NCBI GenBank assembly: GCA_038527375.1
Contig: JBCBFU010000012.1
Coordinates: 1 to 64,000 of the forward strand
Direction: 5' to 3'
DNA: 64,000 bases
Source: Shimia_B sp038527375
GTDB taxonomy: Bacteria; Pseudomonadota; Alphaproteobacteria; Rhodobacterales; Rhodobacteraceae
A program made the translations under genes and the position numbers. Under the pieces are notes generated by a model that saw only the letters and a program-made list of their open reading frames with translations, searched no databases and was not told the origin of the DNA. Below are positions 26,619 through 34,776 of this stretch, one piece after another. Positions within the stretch are counted from its first letter, which is position 1; each line of letters opens with the position of its first letter.

Positions 26619-28213
26619 GTGCCGTCCAGAAGGAGCGACAGCGCGCTCTGACGCGCGGTGTCTTCCAACCCGACCGACCGCAGAAAGCCCAACGCGCCGC
26701 CGAGGCCGCTGATATCGCCCTCCCGCGCCTCGCTGATGCGGCGCATTGCGGTGAGGATCGCCAGACCCAGCTCACCCTCGGCGGCGAGGGACTGCAAATC
26801 CGATTGCGGAATATCGAGACCAAAGGCAGGCGCAATCGCCGCCTCCAGCGGCGTCGCAGCCACCGCCGCATCCGTATCGCCCAGCGCCACAGCGGCGGCA
26901 AAGCCGGGTGCATCGGCCAAATCGGCGGCGCGTTCATAGTCTGGCGACAACAGCAGCACGCGCGCGCGCACTGCGGCGGGTGCCGCCGCCAAGGGCAGTG
27001 ATCCCGTTAGGCGCGGTGCAAACATGCGTGCAAAGGCGGCGTCCAGTCCGACCGCTGCCATCGCGCCCTCGGCCCGGGGCAGGGCGGTGCCAATGGCGCC
27101 CGGATCGCGGGTCGCAAGCGCACGGTCGAGCCTCTGGATCGCCTCGGCCCGGTCCCAAACCCCGCCCGAGGCGGCTGGGATACGTTGGGTGTAAAGCCCC
27201 AGCAATTGGTTGGGTTCAATCGCACCTGTTGCGGCCAGCCGTTCGGCGGCATCGAGCTGCGCTTTCCACCCCATGTTGGGCGACAGATCCGCCGCCGCGA
27301 AAGGTCGCGGGAGATCAGCAGTGGAGAGCGGCGCGCCAATCGCCTCGTAGAGCCTGAAGTCGAGAGGCGAGACTTCGCCGTCGCCAACGGGCGGCGGGCC
27401 ATCATCGGCCAGATCGGGCTCCAGAAACTGCGCAAGGAGCGTGGTGCTGCGGTCGTCCAGCGCCCCAATAACCGAGGCCGATTGCAATGTCAGCGCCGCC
27501 GCCGACCAATCCTGCCCCCGGGCCAGGCAAAAGACCCGCAAGCCCAGATCGTCCGACAGGTGCGGTTGCCCCGACAGCGCCCCGCAGGCGGCATCGCTTT
27601 CACCGGTCAACAGCGCCACGTCTGCGGCCCGGGCAAAAACCGCCGGTGTCAGCGGGGACGCCTGATCCAACAGGGCCTGTGCTTGTGGCAGGGCGCCCAG
27701 GCGGGTCAACACGGATGTCCGCGTCAACAAGAACGCGTCCCCCGCAGCGCCGGCGGGGGCGGAGGCCTCTGCCAAGAGCAGGCGCAATCGAAGGTCGGCC
27801 AGGGGCAGGGGGAGCACATCCGGCAAGGCGTCAAAGGCCCGCGCGATTTGATCGGCCTGCGACCGGGACCACAGATCCGGCGGCAGGCCCGATGTTGCCT
27901 GCGGCAACAGCCCGACGCCCCCCTGTGCTGCCGGATCAAGGGGGGTGGCCGTCACTTGCGGGGCGGCGGCGCCGTCGGCGACAGGGGCCTCGTTCGGTTG
28001 TTGATCGCTCGGCGGGGTGGCCGCCAGCTCCTCCAGCCAAGGGATGGCGGAGAGGGGGGCCAAGGGCGCAGGCTCAGCTTGATCGCCTTGCGACGCCAAT
28101 CCGGGTTGTTGCGCGGTCTGGGCTAGCAAAGGCGCAGCCATAACACCGGCCCACATCAGCAAGGCGGCAATGATCCGGGTCGGGTTGGATTTCGGGTAAG
28201 GTCTAGAAATCAA
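26615..28213 (-). CDS. Exported helical-repeat protein of unknown function (about 532 aa)
   Basis: Not assigned to a family. After an N-terminal signal-like region (KSNPTRIIAALLMWAGVMAA, cut near LLAQ) comes a Pro/Ala/Gln-rich stretch of about 100 residues. About 400 residues of Ala/Leu-rich helices follow (LPLPLADLRLRLLLAEA, VFARAADVALLTGESDA), in the manner of TPR/SEL1-like solenoids, with two Cys in CGALS and FCLARG. The start is uncertain: a TTG at 28213 overlapping the preceding gene by 11 bases gives a basic n-region and is my choice; ATG at 28156 would remove it. Both ends overlap neighbours, so it is co-transcribed with xerD and the 48-residue gene. Confidence 0.6.
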   Translation of the reverse strand: MISRPYPKSNPTRIIAALLMWAGVMAAPLLAQTAQQPGLASQGDQAEPAPLAPLSAIPWLEELAATPPSDQQPNEAPVADGAAAPQVTATPLDPAAQGGVGLLPQATSGLPPDLWSRSQADQIARAFDALPDVLPLPLADLRLRLLLAEASAPAGAAGDAFLLTRTSVLTRLGALPQAQALLDQASPLTPAVFARAADVALLTGESDAACGALSGQPHLSDDLGLRVFCLARGQDWSAAALTLQSASVIGALDDRSTTLLAQFLEPDLADDGPPPVGDGEVSPLDFRLYEAIGAPLSTADLPRPFAAADLSPNMGWKAQLDAAERLAATGAIEPNQLLGLYTQRIPAASGGVWDRAEAIQRLDRALATRDPGAIGTALPRAEGAMAAVGLDAAFARMFAPRLTGSLPLAAAPAAVRARVLLLSPDYERAADLADAPGFAAAVALGDTDAAVAATPLEAAIAPAFGLDIPQSDLQSLAAEGELGLAILTAMRRISEAREGDISGLGGALGFLRSVGLEDTARQSALSLLLDGT

Positions 28214-28349
28214 GCTCAACAGGCACCGTGACCGTCTGTTGCGGGGGCGAGAAATCGGCACCCAAAATGGGCCCCAGATAAGCATAGCCGATCAGACCCA
28301 AGCCGGCCAAGACCGCGAGCGAAAACAAAAACTTGAGCATTCGCCACAT
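28203..28349 (-). CDS. Small single-pass membrane protein (48 aa)
   Basis: A frame continues 72 codons upstream, but the plausible start is ATG at 28349, giving MWRMLKFLFSLAVLAGLG, one transmembrane helix to about residue 28, then PILGADFSPPQQTVTVPVELDF facing the periplasm. The end overlaps the preferred start of the next gene, so the two are coupled. The tail has no known motif. It may anchor or assist the exported helical protein, an inference from position only. Confidence 0.65.
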   Translation of the reverse strand: MWRMLKFLFSLAVLAGLGLIGYAYLGPILGADFSPPQQTVTVPVELDF

Positions 28350-28543
28350 GGACCGCCGCCTTATTGCCTCGGGGTTGGGGGATGGTTGGCGAATGCGCGC
28401 GCAAACGCTCCGTCCCTGATTTGAGTGGCATATATATATGGCCTTTTCCCGATATTCACGCCATTCAAGGCGCGTTCGCAAGCCATAAGCAAGCCTTGGC
28501 CGATCTTTGCTGCCAAGGGCCCCGATGACAGGACCCGCCGACC

Positions 28544-29101
28544 ATGGTCTCCCGCCCACTGACACTCAGGAAAACGGTTGTTCTTGTGGGGATGATGGGC
28601 GCGGGCAAGACAGCGATCGGGCGCGCGCTCGCCACCCAACTGGGCGTGGCGTTCCGCGATAGCGACCAAGTGCTGGAAGACGCGGCCAACATGACAATCC
28701 CCGAGATTTTCGCGCGCGACGGCGAGGCCTTCTTTCGCGAGAAAGAGATGCAGGTGATCGCCCGTCTGATGGACGCGGACCCCGCGGTGCTGTCCACCGG
28801 TGGCGGTGCCTTTCTCGATCCGCGCACACGGGACGTCATCGCGGACAAGGGTGTGGCGGTGTGGCTCGATGCCGATCTCGATATCCTGTGGGAGCGCGTC
28901 CGACACAAGAACACGCGGCCCCTGCTGCGCACGCCCAATCCGCGGCAAACCCTGTCGGACTTGCTGGATGCACGCCGCCCCGTCTATGCGCAGGCGGATT
29001 TGCGCGCTGAGGCCCAACCGCACTATTCCATTGATGACATGACAGCCGCGGTGATCGACACGCTGGCGGCCCGCCCCGACGTTCTGGAGGACCGGCCATG
29101 A
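28544..29101 (+). CDS. aroK: Shikimate kinase
   Basis: Phosphorylates shikimate in the chorismate pathway. The 185-residue protein has the P-loop LVGMMGAGKTAIGR (15-28), the shikimate-binding FRDSDQVLE with its Asp, the Arg of FFREKEM, the STGGGAFL loop, and the lid Arg in RTPNPRQTL. ATG at 28544; the stop overlaps the aroB ATG by four bases, the usual aroKB pairing. The upstream 194 bases are shared with the divergent 48-residue gene and contain the palindrome CATATATATATG (28429-28440), a probable AT-rich promoter element. Confidence 0.96.
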   Translation: MVSRPLTLRKTVVLVGMMGAGKTAIGRALATQLGVAFRDSDQVLEDAANMTIPEIFARDGEAFFREKEMQVIARLMDADPAVLSTGGGAFLDPRTRDVIADKGVAVWLDADLDILWERVRHKNTRPLLRTPNPRQTLSDLLDARRPVYAQADLRAEAQPHYSIDDMTAAVIDTLAARPDVLEDRP

Positions 29102-30213
29102 CCGAAATCGCAGCCAAAACCGTCCATGTGCCCTTGGGGGATCGCGCCTATGACGTGTTGGTGGGGCCAGAGCTCTTGCCGCAGGCGGGCACGCTCATCG
29201 CGCCGTTTCTGCGCCGCCCCCGGGTCGCGATCGTCACCGATGACACGGTGGGTCCTCTCCACCTTGCAACGCTGGAGCGCGCACTGGCGGGCGAGGGCAT
29301 TGCGACCTCGGCCCTGACCCTGCCCGCGGGCGAGGCCACCAAAAGCTGGGGCCCGTTTCAGCAGACGGTCGAGTGGCTGTTGTCGGAAAAGATCGAACGC
29401 CGTGACGTGGTCGTGGCCTTGGGCGGCGGTGTGATCGGGGACCTTGTGGGCTTTGCCGCCGCCATCCTGCGCCGGGGCGTGCGCTTCGTTCAGGTCCCGA
29501 CCTCCCTTTTGGCGCAGGTCGATAGCTCGGTGGGCGGCAAGACCGGGATCAACGCGCCCCATGGCAAGAACCTGATCGGGGCCTTTCACCAGCCTTCGCT
29601 TGTGCTGGCGGACACCGCGATCCTGTCCACGCTCACCCCGCGCGATTTCCTCGCGGGCTATGGCGAGGTCGTGAAATACGGTCTCTTGGGCAACGCGACC
29701 TTCTTTGATTGGCTCGAAAAGCATGGGCCAGCGCTGGCCGCAGGCGACATGGACGCGCGGGTCGAGGCGGTGCGCATGTCCGTACAGATGAAGGCCGATA
29801 TCGTCGTGCGCGATGAGACCGAACAGGGGGACCGCGCGCTTTTGAACCTCGGCCACACGTTCTGCCACGCGCTCGAGGCCGCGACGGGATATTCCGACCG
29901 TCTGCTCCACGGTGAGGGCGTCGCGATCGGCTGCGCCCTTGCCGCCGATCTGTCCGCGCGGATGGGCCTTGGCGCGCAAGAGGACCCATCGCGTGTATCG
30001 GCGCATCTCGAAGAGATGGGCATGAAACGCCGACTCGCAGATATCCCGGGGAACCTTCCCGAGACTGACGCGCTTATCGATCTGATGGGGCAGGACAAGA
30101 AGGTCGTCGACGGTGCCCTGCGCTTTGTGCTGATGAACGGGATCGGGAACGCCTTTGTGTCGGATGACGTGACCCACCACGATCTCGCCGCCGTGCTCGA
30201 GGCCACACGGTGA
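29098..30213 (+). CDS. aroB: 3-dehydroquinate synthase
   Basis: NAD- and zinc-dependent cyclisation of DAHP to 3-dehydroquinate, the second step of the shikimate pathway. The 371 residues include the NAD-binding GGGVIGDLVGFAAAI, VPTSLLAQVDSSVGGKTGIN, the metal-ligand Glu in FLAGYGEVVKYG, the zinc histidines in NLGHTFCHALE and RLLHGEGVAIG. Full length. Coupled to aroK by ATGA and to the following hydrolase by GTGA, so the three form an operon. Confidence 0.97.
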   Translation: MTEIAAKTVHVPLGDRAYDVLVGPELLPQAGTLIAPFLRRPRVAIVTDDTVGPLHLATLERALAGEGIATSALTLPAGEATKSWGPFQQTVEWLLSEKIERRDVVVALGGGVIGDLVGFAAAILRRGVRFVQVPTSLLAQVDSSVGGKTGINAPHGKNLIGAFHQPSLVLADTAILSTLTPRDFLAGYGEVVKYGLLGNATFFDWLEKHGPALAAGDMDARVEAVRMSVQMKADIVVRDETEQGDRALLNLGHTFCHALEAATGYSDRLLHGEGVAIGCALAADLSARMGLGAQEDPSRVSAHLEEMGMKRRLADIPGNLPETDALIDLMGQDKKVVDGALRFVLMNGIGNAFVSDDVTHHDLAAVLEATR

Positions 30214-31271
30214 GGCTCGCGCTCGCGGCATGTGTGATGCTGACGCTCGCCGCTTGCGTGAACACCCGCGTTCCGCAAATGGCGCCGCCCAGCGCAGCCG
30301 CGACCCAACACCCCATCCATGTCGCGACCTTGCAAATCCCCGACCCAACCGCCTCCTTCTTTGGTGCGGATCGCGTCGATACCGCCAGCTTTGGACGCGT
30401 GACCATTGGTGTCCCGCCCAGCCATATGGCCGGTCAGATCGAATGGCCCCCTTTGAACGGGGCCGCCGATCCGGACCGGCATTTCACGGTCTCTTCGGTC
30501 GAACGCTTTGACAGCCGCGCGGCGATGATCGCCGATATCGGCCGGTCCGAGGAAACGCTGGTATACGTGCATGGTTTCAACACCAATGCCGCCGAGGCGG
30601 TGCATCAACTGGCCCAAATCCGCCACGACTTTGAAATCGATGGCCCCACGCTCAGCTATGTGTGGCCGTCGGCGGGGGATGTGCGCGGCTACCTCTACGA
30701 CCGCGACAGCGTGCTCTTTGCGCGCAGCGATCTGGAACAAACGCTCGACGCGCTCACGGATCGCGGCGGCGATGTGATCCTTGTGGCGCATTCGCTGGGA
30801 TCGCTGCTGGTGATGGAAACACTGCGCCAACTCGCGCTGTCGGGCGATCGCGCCACGCTGTCGCGTATCGCAGGCGTTATCCTTGTCGCCCCCGACCTCG
30901 ACCCGGAAGTGTTCAAAAGACAGGCCGAAGAGATCGGGACGCTGCCAGACCCCTTCGTCATCTTTGCCACGCAAGAAGACCGCGTCCTGCGCCTGTCGTC
31001 ACTGATCTACGGACGCTCGTCGCGGCTGGGATCGATCCGCTCGTCCGAGGATATCGACGATCTGCCCGTGACCGTGATTGATGTCAGCGACTTTGCAAAC
31101 GGCCAATCCGGCAACCACCTTGTCGCGTTGACCTCACCGGCGTTGATCCAGCTGCTGTCGAACGGACGCTCAGGCGAGGATCCCTTGGCGTTTGAGAAGC
31201 TGGCGTCCTACATCCTGACCGAACCCCGCCGCGCACAGCGCATCGCGGGTCTAAGCCCCACGGGAGAGTGA
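30210..31271 (+). CDS. DUF900 alpha/beta hydrolase lipoprotein
   Basis: A 353-residue predicted lipoprotein: MRLALAACVMLTLAACVNT has the lipobox LAAC with lipidation at Cys16, and Val at +2 allows outer-membrane sorting. The DUF900 fold follows: YVHGFNTNAAEAV (oxyanion), LSYVWPSAG, and the nucleophile elbow VAHSLGSLLVM. The C-terminal region includes a catalytic-type Asp (FATQEDRVLR) and His (SGNHLVAL). Substrate unknown. It starts with GTG overlapping the aroB stop by four bases, so it is expressed with aroKB, although no pathway link is apparent. Confidence 0.87.
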   Translation: MRLALAACVMLTLAACVNTRVPQMAPPSAAATQHPIHVATLQIPDPTASFFGADRVDTASFGRVTIGVPPSHMAGQIEWPPLNGAADPDRHFTVSSVERFDSRAAMIADIGRSEETLVYVHGFNTNAAEAVHQLAQIRHDFEIDGPTLSYVWPSAGDVRGYLYDRDSVLFARSDLEQTLDALTDRGGDVILVAHSLGSLLVMETLRQLALSGDRATLSRIAGVILVAPDLDPEVFKRQAEEIGTLPDPFVIFATQEDRVLRLSSLIYGRSSRLGSIRSSEDIDDLPVTVIDVSDFANGQSGNHLVALTSPALIQLLSNGRSGEDPLAFEKLASYILTEPRRAQRIAGLSPTGE

Positions 31272-31283
31272 CCTTCGGCGTAA

Positions 31284-31308
31284 GGCGGTGATCGTTCAGC
31301 GCACCGCC
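31284..31308. terminator. Hairpin between convergent genes, possible terminator
   Basis: GGCGGTG-ATCGTTCAGCG-CACCGCC is a perfect 7-bp stem placed between the hydrolase stop (31271) and the ssb stop (31324). A GTGTTTT follows after 14 bases on the plus strand. It is plausible but weak as an intrinsic terminator. Confidence 0.4.
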
Positions 31309-31323
31309 TCACCGCCGGGTGTT

Positions 31324-31851
31324 TTAGAACGGGATTTCGTCGTCGATGTCTGCCGCAGGCGCTCCGCCACCGTACCCGCCAGAGGGCGCGCCGCCGCCGC
31401 CACCATAGCTGCCGCCACCGCCACCTGACGACTGATCGCGCATGTAGCCACCGCCACCGCCCGATCCACCGCCGTAGTCGCCGCCGCCCCCGCCGGAGTT
31501 ACGCCCGTCGAGCATGGTCAGGTTGCCCGCATAGTTGCGCAGCACGACCTCGGTCGAATAGCGGTCCTGACCGTTTTGGTCTTGCCACTTACGGGTCTCC
31601 AACTGGCCTTCCAGATAAACCTTCGATCCTTTGCGCAGGTATTGCTCGGCGATGCGCACCAGACCTTCGTTAAAGATCGCGACCGTGTGCCATTCCGTCT
31701 TTTCCCGACGCTCGCCGGTGTTGCGATCCTTCCAGTTTTCCGAGGTCGCGATCCGCAGGTTGCACACCTTGCCGCCGTTCTGGAAATTCCGCACCTCGGG
31801 GTCCTGACCCAGATTGCCGATCAGGATGACTTTGTTCACAGACCCGGCCAT
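31324..31851 (-). CDS. ssb: Single-stranded DNA-binding protein
   Basis: Binds and protects single-stranded DNA in replication, repair and recombination. The 175 residues comprise the OB fold (MAGSVNKVILIGNLGQDPEVR, then WHTVAIFNEGLVRIAEQYL and KVYLEGQLETRKWQDQNG), a Gly-rich flexible linker from about 118, and the acidic tip DIDDEIPF that recruits partner proteins. ATG follows GGAGGC. The 136-base gap to the divergent transglycosylase gene shows no LexA box (GTTC-N7-GTTC), so SOS control is not visible. Confidence 0.97.
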   Translation of the reverse strand: MAGSVNKVILIGNLGQDPEVRNFQNGGKVCNLRIATSENWKDRNTGERREKTEWHTVAIFNEGLVRIAEQYLRKGSKVYLEGQLETRKWQDQNGQDRYSTEVVLRNYAGNLTMLDGRNSGGGGGDYGGGSGGGGGYMRDQSSGGGGGSYGGGGGAPSGGYGGGAPAADIDDEIPF

Positions 31852-31987
31852 GGCGCGCCTCCTTCGATTCTGTCTTGGTGTTGTTTCAAACTTTCACCTT
31901 TTCTGGGTTAATGACCGGTGAATGTCCACGGGTGGTGGCGTGTTGCCCACAACTTCCTATATGCTGAGAGGATCAGGAGGGGACAGC

Positions 31988-32575
31988 ATGCGCGTTGTGG
32001 TGCTGAGTATCGGAGTCTTGTGCCTCGCGGCGACCGCGCCGCTGGCGCAACAGACGTCCGGGTCGACCAAATCGCGCGCCTCCCTGTTCAAATCCCAACT
32101 GGATGTGCTCGATAACCGCGCGGCCTCGCAATATTCCAATTCGGTGCGGCTCAAGCCGCAGCCGATTCCGGACGTCTCGCGCTTCGCCGCTCCCCGCTAT
32201 GCGGGCAGCTACAAGGGCCCATACCTCGCGCTGGCCCGCGACGCGGCCCGCCGCCACGGCATCCCCGAGGACCTCTTCCTGCGGCTCGTCCAGCAGGAAA
32301 GCGCGTGGAACCCCAAGGCCAAATCCCATGCCGGGGCCTACGGTTTGGCTCAACTCATGCCCGCCACAGCGCGCTACCTGCGCGTGGACCCGACCGACCC
32401 GCGCCAAAACCTCGAAGGCGGCGCGCGCTACCTGGCGGAACAGTACCGCAAGTTCGGCTCTTGGCGGCTCGCGCTTGCCGCCTACAACGCCGGTCCCCAC
32501 AGGGTGGAGCAATACGGCGGCGTACCCCCGTTCAAGGAAACCCAGAATTACGTGAAGATCATTCTGGGAAGCTGA
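31988..32575 (+). CDS. Lytic transglycosylase, SLT domain
   Basis: A 195-residue exported muramidase that cleaves peptidoglycan with 1,6-anhydro product formation. A signal peptide (MRVVVLSIGVLCLAATAPLAQ) precedes the catalytic SLT domain (about 75-195): the catalytic Glu is in LFLRLVQQESAWNPKAKS, with GAYGLAQLMPATA and the AAYNAGPHRVEQYGG motif. The ATG at 31988 has a strong AGGAGG site six bases upstream; the frame extends to 31922 without better signals. It is convergent with the ABC importer genes. Confidence 0.93.
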   Translation: MRVVVLSIGVLCLAATAPLAQQTSGSTKSRASLFKSQLDVLDNRAASQYSNSVRLKPQPIPDVSRFAAPRYAGSYKGPYLALARDAARRHGIPEDLFLRLVQQESAWNPKAKSHAGAYGLAQLMPATARYLRVDPTDPRQNLEGGARYLAEQYRKFGSWRLALAAYNAGPHRVEQYGGVPPFKETQNYVKIILGS

Positions 32576-32609
32576 GGCGCGGGAGCTGAGGCCCGCGCGC
32601 CCCTGAACC

Positions 32610-34694
32610 TCACTCCGCCGCGACCTTGATCACAGGCTCCATCCGCGACAGGATCTCATCCGACAGGTGGCATTTCACCTGATGGCCCTCGGCCAGATGG
32701 CGTACGGGCGGCACCTCTTTCTCGCACAAGCCACCGGGTACATCGTTCTTCCACCGGCACCGCGTCTGGAACGGGCATCCGGGGGGCGGGGACATGGCCG
32801 ACGGGATGTCGCCCTCCAGCACGATGTGCTGCTTTTCCACGCTGGTGTCCGCGATTGGCACCGCCGAAAGCAGCGCCTCGGTATAGGGGTGATAGGGCGG
32901 GGCAAAGACCTGTTCGGTCGTGCCCAGTTCCACCACATGGCCCAGATACATCACCATTACCCGGTCGCTGAGATAGCGCACGATTGACAGGTCGTGGCTG
33001 ATGAACAAAAGCGTCGTCTTGTGCTCGCGCTGGATCTCCATCAGCAGATCGGTCACAGCCGCCTGCACCGACACGTCGAGCGCCGAGACGGGTTCGTCGG
33101 CCACAACGATCTTGGCATCGCCCGCAAAGGCACGCGCGATGCCCACCCGCTGCTTTTGACCACCAGAGAGCTGCCGTGGCATTCGGTCGGCAAAGGCGCG
33201 CGGCAGCTTCACCAGATCGAGCAGTTCCAGCATCCGCTGACGGCGCGCCTCGACACTGTCGCCCACGCCAAAGATTTCGAGCGCCCGCATGATCTGTGCG
33301 CCGACCGTCATCGACGGGTTCAGCGTGTCGAACGGGTTCTGGAACACCATCTGCACGTTCTTGACCGTATCGGTGTCCCGCGCCTCGATCGGCACGCTCT
33401 CGATGGACTGGTTCAGCATCGTGATGTTGCCATCTGTCGCCGTCTCTAGCCCCATGAGAACCTTGGCAAAGGTCGACTTGCCGCAGCCGGATTCGCCCAC
33501 GATGGCCAATGTCTCGGACTCGCGCGCCTCGAAACTCAGCGTCTCGTTGGCCTTTACGACCTTCTTGTTGCCGCCGCCAAAGAGCGCGGAGGCCGCGACC
33601 TCGTAGTACTTCTTGAGGTTGTCCATCTTCAGGACAACGTCGCCCGGTTCCGCCTTTTCCTTCTGGTCGGTCACGACCATGGGTGCTGCCCAGTCGATCT
33701 CTTCCCATTTCAAGCAGCGCGATCCATGGCGATCGTCGCCCGGAACCTCGGACATCTTGATGTCGCCCTGATTGCAGCGCCCGTCTTCGAAATAGTCGCA
33801 GCGCGGCCCAAAGTTGCAGCCCGGCGGGCGTTCATGGGGCAGGGGGAAGTTGCCCGGGATGGCCCGCAGGGGGCGCGTGGATTTATCCGCCCCCGGCAGC
33901 GGGATCGAGCGGAAGAGCGCCTGCGTATAGGGATGGCGCATCTTGTCGAACACGTCCTCGATCGACCCGGTTTCGACCGCCTCACCGGAATACATCACGC
34001 AAATGCGGTCGCAGGTCTCCAGCACGAGGCCGAGGTTGTGGGAGATAAACAGCATCGAGGTGCCGTATTTCTTGCCCAGATCCTTGACCAGTTCGACCAC
34101 CGCGGCCTCCACCGTCACGTCGAGCGCGGTCGTGGGCTCATCCAGAATCAGGAGCGAGGGCTTGGACATCAGCGCCATCGCGATCACGATCCGCTGCTGC
34201 TGCCCGCCCGACAGCTGGTGCGGGAAGCTTTCCAGCATCCGCTTGGGATCGGGCAGTTTCACGTCCGTCACGACCTCAAGCGCGCGCTCATAGGCCTCCT
34301 TCTCGCTGATCCCCTCGTGGATCATCGGCACTTCCATCAGCTGTTTGCCGATCTTCATCGCCGGGTTCAGCGAGGCCATGGGCTCCTGATAGATCATCGC
34401 GATCTCGGACCCGCGCACGTCGCGCAATTCCTCTGCCGTCATCTCGGCCAGATCGCGGCCCTTGAACTTGATCGACCCGCCGACGATGCGGCCGTTCACG
34501 CCCAAATCCTGCATGACCCCCAGCGCAACCGTCGATTTCCCGCAGCCGGATTCGCCCACAAGGCCCATCGCCTCGCCGGGTTGCACCACACAGCTGAAAT
34601 CCATGACCGCCGGGATCTCGCGCAGCCTCGTGAAGAACGAAATGGACAGCTTGTCGATCTCAAGAATCGGGCCGTCATAGTCCATCTTTGCCAT
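32610..34694 (-). CDS. Peptide-type ABC transporter, fused double ATPase (DppD-DppF fusion)
   Basis: A 694-residue protein joining two ABC ATPase halves. Half one (about 10-325) has Walker A GESGCGKSTVAL, signature LSGGQQQRIVIAMAL and Walker B LLILDEPTTALD; half two (about 340-690) has GESGCGKSTFAK, LSGGQKQRVGIARAF and IVVADEPVSALD. Each half ends with an oligopeptide/dipeptide C-terminal domain with clustered Cys (CNFGPRCDYFEDGRCNQG and CPFQTRCRWKN), typical of the DppD/OppF group that can hold a 4Fe-4S cluster. It is the last gene of the importer operon. Confidence 0.94.
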   Translation of the reverse strand: MAKMDYDGPILEIDKLSISFFTRLREIPAVMDFSCVVQPGEAMGLVGESGCGKSTVALGVMQDLGVNGRIVGGSIKFKGRDLAEMTAEELRDVRGSEIAMIYQEPMASLNPAMKIGKQLMEVPMIHEGISEKEAYERALEVVTDVKLPDPKRMLESFPHQLSGGQQQRIVIAMALMSKPSLLILDEPTTALDVTVEAAVVELVKDLGKKYGTSMLFISHNLGLVLETCDRICVMYSGEAVETGSIEDVFDKMRHPYTQALFRSIPLPGADKSTRPLRAIPGNFPLPHERPPGCNFGPRCDYFEDGRCNQGDIKMSEVPGDDRHGSRCLKWEEIDWAAPMVVTDQKEKAEPGDVVLKMDNLKKYYEVAASALFGGGNKKVVKANETLSFEARESETLAIVGESGCGKSTFAKVLMGLETATDGNITMLNQSIESVPIEARDTDTVKNVQMVFQNPFDTLNPSMTVGAQIMRALEIFGVGDSVEARRQRMLELLDLVKLPRAFADRMPRQLSGGQKQRVGIARAFAGDAKIVVADEPVSALDVSVQAAVTDLLMEIQREHKTTLLFISHDLSIVRYLSDRVMVMYLGHVVELGTTEQVFAPPYHPYTEALLSAVPIADTSVEKQHIVLEGDIPSAMSPPPGCPFQTRCRWKNDVPGGLCEKEVPPVRHLAEGHQVKCHLSDEILSRMEPVIKVAAE

Positions 34695-34706
34695 TGTCCC
34701 TGTTCC

Positions 34707-34760
34707 TTATTTTCTTCTGGCCAGAAATATCCCGGGGGGACCGGGGGGCTTGCCCCCCGG
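34707..34760 (-). repeat. Rhodobacterales GC-hairpin intergenic repeat
   Basis: Read on the minus strand: a nearly perfect hairpin CCGGGGGGCAAGCCCCCCGG (34760-34741), TCCCCCCGGGATATTTCTGG and then CAGAAGAAAATAAGG, ending 12 bases before the ATPase ATG. The order hairpin, CCCCCGG, GTATTT/ATATTT, GG, AGAnGAA, AAGGA is the same as at 2929-3005. Again it lies between co-transcribed genes and supplies the ribosome-binding site. Confidence 0.65.
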
Positions 34761-34776
34761 CTTCCGAGATTGGCAA

